Assembly (NCBI GenBank): GCA_905235615.1 | Contig: CAJOMB010000058.1 | Coordinates: 1 to 16,122, forward strand | Reading direction: 5' to 3' | Source of the DNA: an uncultured Bacteroidales bacterium | GTDB taxonomy: Bacteria > Bacteroidota > Bacteroidia > Bacteroidales > UBA932 | DNA length: 16,122 bases | In this document: piece by piece, positions 1 to 6,604 of the stretch | Numbering within the stretch: the first letter of the stretch is position 1 | Layout of the letters: each line of letters begins with the position of its first letter | Translations under genes and position numbers: made by a program | Notes under the pieces: model-generated | Databases searched by the model: none | What the model was told of the DNA's origin: nothing | What the model saw: only the letters and a program-made list of their open reading frames with translations

Positions 1-794
1 TGGTGCCCCTGCACCTGACAGACCGCGCCTCCGTCACCGCCGGCAGCTTTACCACCGAAGCCGCCCTGCAGGTGGGGAACAGCGGTTTTGAGGAGTATAT
101 GGCACAGTCTTATACAACACCGGTTATCTTAGCCCGCGATTTCAATGTCACCTGGTGGCAGCTGTACAGCAATACGTCCACCGCATGGTGGGGCGTCAAT
201 GCCTTGCAAACCATCGAAGATGGCTCGGTAGATACTGCTTATCAGGATTATAAAACCTATCCCTGTGTGGCGTTGTTCAACTCCGGTGCCTATTCCGGGA
301 ACAGCGTGATGCTGGCTACGGTGTACATTGGAGCTGACGCTGCATCTGAGTGGGTGCACGGTAATACCAATTATCCCGGAGAAATATTCCTGGGAACGGC
401 CAACAACAAGAACAAGGGCTCATGGGCCAAGACTTCCGAGGGCCACGCTTTCGCCAGTCGTCCGTCGGCCCTGGCCTTCATGCACCGTTTCAATCCCAAT
501 GGCGCAGCCTATTATGCGCAAGTTCAGGTACTGGATGTTTCCGGGAATGTGATAGGATCCGGTGAGAAGAATGACGGAACGGCCGCTGTGAACGCATGGA
601 CAAAGGTGACCATTCCCATCACCTATTCCGTAAGCAACCGGAAGGCAGCACAGCTCCGTATCAGCATCCGTTCCTCCAAGAGCGGGGGCGAGGGTGTCCG
701 TAAACTTGCGGACATCTCCACCCTTTCGGGCACGCACAAAATTTACTGCGGCAACGCCCTGTATGTGGACAATGTGGAACTCCTTTACGAATAA
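1..794 (+). CDS. PCMD-type surface protein, 5' end outside window
   Basis: This is the C-terminal 263 or so residues of a protein whose start lies before the window; codons are in phase from base 3. The first ~20 residues look like the last strand of an FN3-like domain ending in SFTTEA. The rest resembles the PCMD module (putative carbohydrate metabolism domain) of the genes at 2056-4200 and 4949-6538: NSGFEEY matches NLNFDDW, WGVNAL matches WDSANK, FASRPSALAFMHRF matches FSSRPVALHGYYKY, WTKVTIPITY matches the VEFTFPLQY strand, and the ending LYVDNVELLYE matches LWLDELSLVYD. The stop is 6 nt before the next gene, so it is co-transcribed with the following four genes. The fold assignment rests on aligning these paralogues by eye. 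No enzymatic activity can be inferred, and the signal peptide is not in view. Confidence 0.7.
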   Translation, partial: VPLHLTDRASVTAGSFTTEAALQVGNSGFEEYMAQSYTTPVILARDFNVTWWQLYSNTSTAWWGVNALQTIEDGSVDTAYQDYKTYPCVALFNSGAYSGNSVMLATVYIGADAASEWVHGNTNYPGEIFLGTANNKNKGSWAKTSEGHAFASRPSALAFMHRFNPNGAAYYAQVQVLDVSGNVIGSGEKNDGTAAVNAWTKVTIPITYSVSNRKAAQLRISIRSSKSGGEGVRKLADISTLSGTHKIYCGNALYVDNVELLYE

Positions 795-800
795 CAGATT

Positions 801-2051
801 ATGAAAAAAATACGCTATATTATTGCAGCCGCTGCTGCCGTGGCAGCCTGCACAGCTCAAAGCACAGAATCGGAGGGTAACGGACAGCTTTCCCTCACTG
901 CGGTCCGGGAGGGCGCCTATGCCACCAAGGCCAACGATGCCCTGGCCGATTTCGTCGTGGACATCGTCCGCCCGTCCGACGGCTGGACCAAGCACTATGA
1001 CCGGTACATGGACATTCCCCAGACCATTTCGCTGGGCAGCGGTGACTATACCCTCACCGTGGCCTCGCCTGAGTACCGCGATGCCGCCTGGGACCTGCCT
1101 TACTACAAAGGAACGGCTGATTTCACCATCCGCGTGGACGAGCTCACGCCCGTGAACGTGACGGCCACCCTGCAGAACATGAAGGTGAGCTTTGTCCTTA
1201 CGGAGAGCTTCAAAAGCGAGCTCAGCTCCTATTCCGTCGTGGTCACCAATGCCACGTCCTGGGATGCGGCCGATGCTGCCGGGAAAACCCTCACCTGGTC
1301 TTCCCTCACCGGCGATGTGGAGCAGAAGGCCGGCTACTTCTCCGTGGCCCCGCTTCGCGTGAATGTGGACGGTTACCGCGCCGTGGATAACAGCGAAAGC
1401 CATTCGGAGCTCATTATCTCCGATGTGGCGGCGCAGGACCATCACATCATTACGCTGGACGCCCGCGTAACCGGCCTGGTGAGCGGCGTTGCCATTACCA
1501 TCGACCCTTCCGTGAACGACCGGGAGAGCGATGTGACGGTGCCCGGCTGGGACGAGGTTCCCGTGGATGGCGGTGACAACGGCGATGAGGGTGATTCCGG
1601 TGAGGATCCTGGTGACGACCCGCAGCCTTCCACCGCCCCAGCCATGACCTGGGACGCGAATCCGGAGTTTGCCTCGACGCCTATTACGGATCCGATGGAT
1701 GTGAACATTACCATCACCGCTCCGGAAGGAATTAAAAGCTTTGTGATTGATGTGGATTCCGCTACTTTGGGGAGCATCATCGCCGGTATGGGCGGTGTGG
1801 AAAACCCGGACGGGACGGTGAAAATGGATTTGATTGACAATGCCAATCTGGTGAACTATTTGGGAACGCTGGGCGTTCCTACGGGCGACAAGCTCAAAGA
1901 CAAGACGGAGGTGGAGTTCTCCCTGTCCGGCTTGGTCCCCTTGATTTTGGGTTTTGAACCTGAAAAAGGCTCGGAGCATATTTTCACCCTTACGGTAACG
2001 GACAACAAGAACCAGAGTCTGGAGAAGGCCGTCGTATTCTATGTGGAGTAG
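801..2051 (+). CDS. DUF4493-domain lipoprotein
   Basis: A predicted lipoprotein of 416 residues. The N-terminus has a KK charge, an Ala-rich hydrophobic core and the lipobox VAAC, giving lipidated Cys17. Residues ~18-250 match my recollection of the DUF4493 family: a G-x-L-S-L first strand, a DYTLTVASPEY strand and several beta strands with aromatic spacing. Residues ~253-280 are an acidic low-complexity linker rich in G, D and E. Residues ~282-416 form a second beta-rich Ig-like domain (APEGIKSFVIDVD ... FTLTVTDNKNQS) that resembles the central domain of the next gene (APRGIKSLTFSHGD). It sits 6 nt after the PCMD gene and 4 nt before its larger relative, so it belongs to the same operon. It looks like the front half of the next protein without the FN3 and PCMD parts. 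Its likely place is the outer membrane, facing either side; its function is unknown. Confidence 0.78.
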   Translation: MKKIRYIIAAAAAVAACTAQSTESEGNGQLSLTAVREGAYATKANDALADFVVDIVRPSDGWTKHYDRYMDIPQTISLGSGDYTLTVASPEYRDAAWDLPYYKGTADFTIRVDELTPVNVTATLQNMKVSFVLTESFKSELSSYSVVVTNATSWDAADAAGKTLTWSSLTGDVEQKAGYFSVAPLRVNVDGYRAVDNSESHSELIISDVAAQDHHIITLDARVTGLVSGVAITIDPSVNDRESDVTVPGWDEVPVDGGDNGDEGDSGEDPGDDPQPSTAPAMTWDANPEFASTPITDPMDVNITITAPEGIKSFVIDVDSATLGSIIAGMGGVENPDGTVKMDLIDNANLVNYLGTLGVPTGDKLKDKTEVEFSLSGLVPLILGFEPEKGSEHIFTLTVTDNKNQSLEKAVVFYVE

Positions 2052-2055
2052 CCTC

Positions 2056-4200
2056 ATGAAAACAAGATATTGCCTTGCTGCGCTGCTGGCCCTGATGGCC
2101 TGTACGCGCGAAGCGGACCTGTCGCAGGGAGAGGGTTATCTCTCCGTGCGGCTCTCGGCTGACCTGGCGGTGACCCCGGTGGTGAAGGCTGAGGCCGGTG
2201 AGCCCGACCCTGTTTTCTCGTTGGAGATTATTCCGGTGGCGGGCGGAGAAACCATCCGGGTGCCCGATTACCGCACACTGGCAAGCGAGCCGCTCACGCT
2301 GCCGGTAGGAGACTACACCGTCAAGGCCGTTTCCGGTCCGGACACGCGCCAGAGTTGGGAGGAGCCCCGCTATGAGGCGGAGAGTGTGGCTCATATCCAG
2401 CCCGACCGGACTTGCGAACTGGCTCTTACCGCCACGCTGGCCCGTACCATGGTTACGGCCGAGTTCGACGCTGCCATCGGCGAATATTTCTCCGATTACC
2501 GGGTGACCGTATCCAATAACAGCGATGCCCTGGTATTCAGCCGCGGCAACGGAAATATGGGCAAAAGGGGATATTTGAAGGCCTCGGCCCTGGAATGGGA
2601 CCTGTATATGGTGAACACCCAGGGTACCGCTTACCGGGTGGGGCCGGTGACGATTGAAAACGTACAACCCCGCCAGCATTATCATTTCAAGTTTACCATT
2701 GATGAGCAGACGCGTTCCCGGGCCATAAGCGGTGCGGGCCTCCTGCGGGTGCTGGTAGATGATTCCCTGAACGAGAAATACTATCAGCTGAACCTCGACT
2801 TCTCCGGGGAAGGGCTGCCTTCCATCACCGGGCAGGACTTTGACCTGGCGGATGGAATTGCTGTGAAAAAAGGCGACGAAAGCAGCCATAACATTGTGAA
2901 TTTCAGCGCCCCCCGTGGTATCAAATCCCTTACATTCAGCCACGGTGACGACAAGCTTCTGGCCGCCGGCCTGCCGCAGTTCGTACAGCTGGTGGATGCG
3001 TCTGAAGATTTGCTGCAGAGCCTGTCGGCCCATGGTCTGGGGGTGTCGGCGCTCAGTTATGGGGAAACGGAAACCTCCATAGACTTCGGTCCCTTCCTCG
3101 CTGCGCTGCCCATGGGCGACTATTACCTGTCCCTGGATTTGATTGACGTGCGTAACCGCTACAGCGCCGCCACGGTGGTGCTGTCCGTGACCTCGCCGGT
3201 GGAGGCCGATGCCATCTCCGCAAAACCGTGGGCGGAATTCGCCATCCTCAGTGGCCGCTGGTACACGGAAGGGCGTCCTTCCGGCCTCCGCTTCCAGTGG
3301 AGGAAGGCCGGGGATGCGGACTGGACAGACTATACCGGAGACATCAGCTATAACGATGCCGCCGCGACTTTCAGTGCGGAACTCTATGGCCTGCAGGCTT
3401 ATACGGCCTACAACTTCCGCGTAAAGACGGACAAGGAGGAGGAAAACCGTGAGCTGAACTTTACCACCGCTCCGGCCGGCACCATCCCCAACCTGAACTT
3501 CGACGACTGGTATCAGGACGGAAAAGTGTGGTATGCGGCCTCCGACGCCTCCACCCGCGTTTGGGATTCCGCCAACAAAGGGGCCGCTTCCCTGATAGGC
3601 AGCACTACTACGCCGGAGACCGAAACCGTAGTAAGTGGCAAGGCTGCCCGCATGGAGAGTGATTATGCGGTGCTCAAGTTTGCCGCCGGTAACATTTATA
3701 TCGGCTCTTTTGTGAAGCTGGCCGGCATGGGCGCCGAACTGGACTGGGGTATTCCTTTCTCTTCCCGTCCGGTGGCCCTGCATGGCTATTACAAATACAG
3801 TCCGGTGAAAATTGACCGTACGGAGTCTCCCTATGACTACAAGAAAGGAGACATGGATGCCTGTTCCATCAAAATGTACCTCTGCGACTGGAGCGCCCCG
3901 TTCCGCGTGAATACGTCTGAAAGTAAATTCCTGCAGGACGACGACGCTTCCATCATTGCCATGTGCGACTTTACCTCCAACGTGGCCACTTCCGGCTATG
4001 TGGAATTCACCTTCCCGCTGCAGTACCGTGACGCCCGTACGCCCAAGTACGTGGTCATCGTGGGAGCAGCCTCCCGCTTGGGAGACTACTTCACCGGTGG
4101 TGAGGGCTCCGTCCTCTGGTTGGACGAGCTGTCCCTGGTGTACGACGCCGGAGCGCTTTCCGAGGAGGACCGTGCGCTGGTGGGTTACAGGAACTTATAA
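2056..4200 (+). CDS. Multidomain DUF4493 / PCMD lipoprotein
   Basis: A predicted 714-residue lipoprotein. The start at 2056 (MKTRYC) is chosen over an in-frame ATG at 2041 because it gives a standard signal peptide with lipobox LMAC (Cys16) and avoids overlap with the previous gene. Domains in order: DUF4493-like, ~17-250 (GEGYLSVRL first strand); Ig-like, ~253-381 (APRGIKSLTF, related to the end of the preceding protein); FN3-like, ~382-474 (LYGLQAYTAYNFRVKT, then NFTT); and a PCMD module, ~477-708 (NLNFDDW, VWDSANKG, GIPFSSRPVALHGYYKY, DYFTGGEGSVLWLDEL). A short polar tail follows. Its stop codon overlaps the ATG of the barrel gene by one base, implying translational coupling. The architecture suggests an elongated surface or periplasmic protein. 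The PCMD name suggests carbohydrate metabolism, but no catalytic residues can be pointed to. Confidence 0.82.
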   Translation: MKTRYCLAALLALMACTREADLSQGEGYLSVRLSADLAVTPVVKAEAGEPDPVFSLEIIPVAGGETIRVPDYRTLASEPLTLPVGDYTVKAVSGPDTRQSWEEPRYEAESVAHIQPDRTCELALTATLARTMVTAEFDAAIGEYFSDYRVTVSNNSDALVFSRGNGNMGKRGYLKASALEWDLYMVNTQGTAYRVGPVTIENVQPRQHYHFKFTIDEQTRSRAISGAGLLRVLVDDSLNEKYYQLNLDFSGEGLPSITGQDFDLADGIAVKKGDESSHNIVNFSAPRGIKSLTFSHGDDKLLAAGLPQFVQLVDASEDLLQSLSAHGLGVSALSYGETETSIDFGPFLAALPMGDYYLSLDLIDVRNRYSAATVVLSVTSPVEADAISAKPWAEFAILSGRWYTEGRPSGLRFQWRKAGDADWTDYTGDISYNDAAATFSAELYGLQAYTAYNFRVKTDKEEENRELNFTTAPAGTIPNLNFDDWYQDGKVWYAASDASTRVWDSANKGAASLIGSTTTPETETVVSGKAARMESDYAVLKFAAGNIYIGSFVKLAGMGAELDWGIPFSSRPVALHGYYKYSPVKIDRTESPYDYKKGDMDACSIKMYLCDWSAPFRVNTSESKFLQDDDASIIAMCDFTSNVATSGYVEFTFPLQYRDARTPKYVVIVGAASRLGDYFTGGEGSVLWLDELSLVYDAGALSEEDRALVGYRNL

Positions 4201-4955
4201 TGATGAAAAAACTTTTCATGCTCCTCCTGGCGGCCTGCCTGGCCTTCCCGGTGCAGGCCCAGGAGAAGTTTACCCGCGGCTTCGAGGGAAAGAACAAGAT
4301 ATTCATCCCCAAGGGCGGCGTGGGCGGCGGCCTCAGCGCCTCCTGGCGCAAGTTCTCGCTGGGCGAGGACGAGGGCTTCACCGTGCTGTCCAAATATGTG
4401 GGAGACCTCAAGGGCGGTTACCGCACCCTGGGCGTGGCCCCCTCTTTCGAGTATTTTCCGTCCAATAACCTGAGCATCGTGGCGCGCTTCGAGTATTCCC
4501 GCCTGGGCGTGGACCTGGACAACGCTTCGCTGCATCTTTCGAATGACTTGGGCATAGACATCACCGGCCAGCACTACAAACGGCAGTCCTATGCGTTGGC
4601 AACGGGTGTCCGCTATTATGTCCCCTTCATGGGCAGCCGCATCTTCGGCTGGTTCGTGGAGGGTACGCTGAACGGCAGCTACGTCCAGAGCATGCTGTAT
4701 GAGATGGATGACGAGCTCAAGCACGGGACCTACAACAGCAACTGGAAGCTGGCCCTGCGGATGGACCCCGGCATCTGCTTCTTCGTGCACGAGAACTTCG
4801 ACTTCGAGGTGTCCGTGGGCCTGCTGGACCTTACCTGGAAGCTCACCCGCCAGAACGAGAACCAGGTGAAAGACAGCTCCGGAAGCAGCTTGGGGACAGG
4901 TTTGAACATTGATTTATTGGCCATCCGCTTCGGCGCCCATTTCTACCTATGGTAA
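4200..4955 (+). CDS. Small outer-membrane beta-barrel protein
   Basis: A protein of 251 residues (250 if the second ATG, at 4203, is used). It has a Sec signal peptide with a probable signal peptidase I site after VQA (about residue 20). The mature part alternates polar and hydrophobic residues in many short strands with Tyr, Phe and Trp girdles (GGYRTLGVAPSFEYF, SLHLSNDLGID, FGWFVEGTLNGSYV, AIRFGAHFYLW) and ends in an aromatic residue, as outer-membrane barrels usually do. The size fits about eight strands. No specific Pfam family is recognised beyond a generic outer-membrane barrel. It overlaps the upstream gene by 1 nt and the downstream lipoprotein gene by 7 nt, so all three are probably translated in step. 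A plausible role is the membrane anchor or partner for the flanking lipoproteins; that is inference from position only. Confidence 0.72.
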   Translation: MMKKLFMLLLAACLAFPVQAQEKFTRGFEGKNKIFIPKGGVGGGLSASWRKFSLGEDEGFTVLSKYVGDLKGGYRTLGVAPSFEYFPSNNLSIVARFEYSRLGVDLDNASLHLSNDLGIDITGQHYKRQSYALATGVRYYVPFMGSRIFGWFVEGTLNGSYVQSMLYEMDDELKHGTYNSNWKLALRMDPGICFFVHENFDFEVSVGLLDLTWKLTRQNENQVKDSSGSSLGTGLNIDLLAIRFGAHFYLW

Positions 4956-6538
4956 AACGCTTGATACAAATGGCCCTCTGCGTTCTGCTGGCTGCCGGCT
5001 GCGTTTTCCCCAACGACCTGGATTATCCCCGGGTGGTGGGGAATATCGTGTCGTTGGAGCTGGAAGGGGCGAGGGAAGTACGCATCGACGCATCCTCCCG
5101 CCAGGTTTCCATCGTCCTGGAAGAATGGGCCGATATAAAGCACGTAACGGTGAAGGCCTGTACCCTCTCGGAAGGCGCCACCTGCGAAGAGATAGGGGAG
5201 TGGATGGACCTGAGCGCCCCCGTGAAAGCCGTGCTGCATACCTACCAGGACTACGAATGGACCCTGTACGCCACCCAGCCCATCGAGCGCTATGTGCGCT
5301 GCACCGGGCAGGCCAAGGATGCCCAGTTCAACCTGGAAACACGGAGCGTGTACGTGTATCTGCCCGATACCCGATCGCTTTCCTCCGTCACCTTCGAGGC
5401 CATGAAGCTGGAGCCCGAAGGCTCCGTCATCGTGAGCACCACCGGCTACGAGAGTGACTTGCAGCACCTCACCCTCACCACCCGGGCCGTGTCCTTCCCC
5501 ATGACGCTGGACTGCGTGACCGAGCGCAGTTTCTTCGTGGAATGGAAGGACCAGGTGACAGAGTGGCACCTCAAGGCCCTCCAACTGAAGGTAAATACGG
5601 CCGTGAGCGAGGTGGAGCCCCATTGCTATTCCGCCCGCGTACGGGGTGTCTTCGCCTCCGACGGCGCCGCTGTGGCGGTGGAATACAAAAAGGCCGATGA
5701 CACCGCCTGGCTTTCGGCCACCGACGTCACCGTGGCCGGCGTGGGCATCACCGCCCGCCTCACAGGCCTCACGCCGGGGACGGCCTACGAGTGCCGGGTG
5801 CGGGACGGGGAGGAAGTATCGGCCTCCATGCCTTTCGAGACGGCGGAAGCGGTGCAGCCGGACAACCTGAACTTCGATTCCTGGCATTTGAGCGGGAAGG
5901 TGTGGAACCCCTGGAATGAGGGCGGTGTGCAGGTATGGGATTCGGCCAACAAGGCCACGGCGTCCTTTACCGGCAGCGCCACCACTCCCGACGAGGGTTT
6001 TGTAGCGGTGGCCGGAGCGGGCAAGAAGGCCTGCCGCCTGGAGAGCAGCTTTGCCGTGGTGAAGTTTGCCGCCGGCAGCGTGTTCACCGGGCAGTTTGTG
6101 AAGCTGCAGGGGATGGGAGCGGAACTGGCCTGGGGCCTTCCGTTCACGGGCCGGCCTGTTTCCTTGAAGGGTTACGCCGCCTACAAGTCCATGCCTGTCA
6201 CGGACACGGATGCGGCGCATGCCTCCCTGATGGGGCAGCCCGATACGGGGCATGTGCTGGTGGCCCTCACCGACTGGCCGGAGCAGTTCCACGTCATCAG
6301 CTCCACGGCCACCTACGTGGACTTTGACAACGACTCCGCCATCATCGCTTATGGCCGATATGCTCTCTCGGAAACCACCGACGGGTACGTTCCCTTTGAG
6401 ATTCCGCTGGAATACCGCAGCGACCGTACGCCCAGGTATCTGGTCATCGTGGCTTCCTCCAGCGCCCTGGGAGACTATTTCACCGGCGGCAGGGGCAGCA
6501 CCCTCTGGGTGGACGAGCTGGAGCTGGTGTACGACTGA
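4949..6538 (+). CDS. PCMD-domain lipoprotein with FN3-like module
   Basis: A predicted lipoprotein of 529 residues: MVKR n-region, hydrophobic core and lipobox LAAGC (Cys18). Residues ~28-210 are beta-rich and hold two similar repeats (VRIDASSRQVSIVLEEWADI and VYVYLPDTRSLSSVTFEAM). This layout is typical of Bacteroidetes Ig-like lipoprotein N-termini (DUF5018-like, tentative). Residues ~215-300 are FN3-like (LTGLTPGTAYECRVRD). Residues ~303-529 are a PCMD module closely related to that of the 2056-4200 gene (NLNFDSW, VWDSANKA, GLPFTGRPVSLKGY, DYFTGGRGSTLWVDEL). The ATG overlaps the barrel gene by 7 nt. This is the last gene of the operon, since a new promoter follows within 20 nt of its stop. 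The N-terminus differs from DUF4493, so it probably occupies a distinct position in any assembly. Confidence 0.8.
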   Translation: MVKRLIQMALCVLLAAGCVFPNDLDYPRVVGNIVSLELEGAREVRIDASSRQVSIVLEEWADIKHVTVKACTLSEGATCEEIGEWMDLSAPVKAVLHTYQDYEWTLYATQPIERYVRCTGQAKDAQFNLETRSVYVYLPDTRSLSSVTFEAMKLEPEGSVIVSTTGYESDLQHLTLTTRAVSFPMTLDCVTERSFFVEWKDQVTEWHLKALQLKVNTAVSEVEPHCYSARVRGVFASDGAAVAVEYKKADDTAWLSATDVTVAGVGITARLTGLTPGTAYECRVRDGEEVSASMPFETAEAVQPDNLNFDSWHLSGKVWNPWNEGGVQVWDSANKATASFTGSATTPDEGFVAVAGAGKKACRLESSFAVVKFAAGSVFTGQFVKLQGMGAELAWGLPFTGRPVSLKGYAAYKSMPVTDTDAAHASLMGQPDTGHVLVALTDWPEQFHVISSTATYVDFDNDSAIIAYGRYALSETTDGYVPFEIPLEYRSDRTPRYLVIVASSSALGDYFTGGRGSTLWVDELELVYD

Positions 6539-6550
6539 CGCATCCGGAAA

Positions 6551-6565
6551 GCTTATATTGTAAGC
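6551..6565. repeat. Short inverted repeat at the -33 region
   Basis: GCTTA-N5-TAAGC, a perfect 5-bp dyad with a 5-nt loop. It lies 12 nt after the stop of the lipoprotein operon and covers the TTG of the next promoter. It lacks an adjacent T tract, so it is a poor intrinsic terminator. It could be a small operator or chance. Confidence 0.3.
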
Positions 6566-6588
6566 CTGCGAAGTTTTTGTTAACTTTG
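6557..6588 (+). promoter_or_regulatory. Bacteroidota housekeeping promoter for the DUF2723 operon
   Basis: ATTG (6557-6560), a 20-bp spacer, then TAACTTTG (6581-6588). This matches the Bacteroidetes primary-sigma consensus of TTTG or TTG, 19-21 bp, TAnnTTTG. Transcription should start near 6592, leaving a leader of about 13 nt before the ATG at 6605. The match separates this transcription unit from the lipoprotein operon upstream. Confidence 0.72.
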
Positions 6589-6604
6589 TAGGACTATTGT
6601 ATCT

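Noticed and set aside
1557..1640. The acidic G/D/E-rich segment in the 801-2051 gene as a calcium-binding RTX or dockerin repeat
   Set aside because: It has no regular nonapeptide or paired-repeat spacing; it reads as a flexible linker.
420..2057. A 545-codon open frame on the minus strand opposite the lipoprotein genes, and similar long antisense frames at 1990-3783, 4943-6826, 7637-9442, 9722-11110 and 11120-12781
   Set aside because: Their translations are His/Gly/Arg/Val-rich with no domain, signal peptide or family motif. They lie opposite well-supported genes in GC-rich DNA, where such shadows are expected.
4200..4240. A lipobox-like LAAC (Cys13) in the barrel protein's signal peptide
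   Set aside because: The hydrophobic core continues past it to a better signal peptidase I site (VQA), and the mature sequence is a beta-barrel, which would not normally be lipidated.
1..6538. A polysaccharide-utilisation locus
   Set aside because: No SusC, SusD, glycoside hydrolase, polysaccharide lyase or hybrid two-component regulator is present within the window; the PCMD name alone does not justify it.
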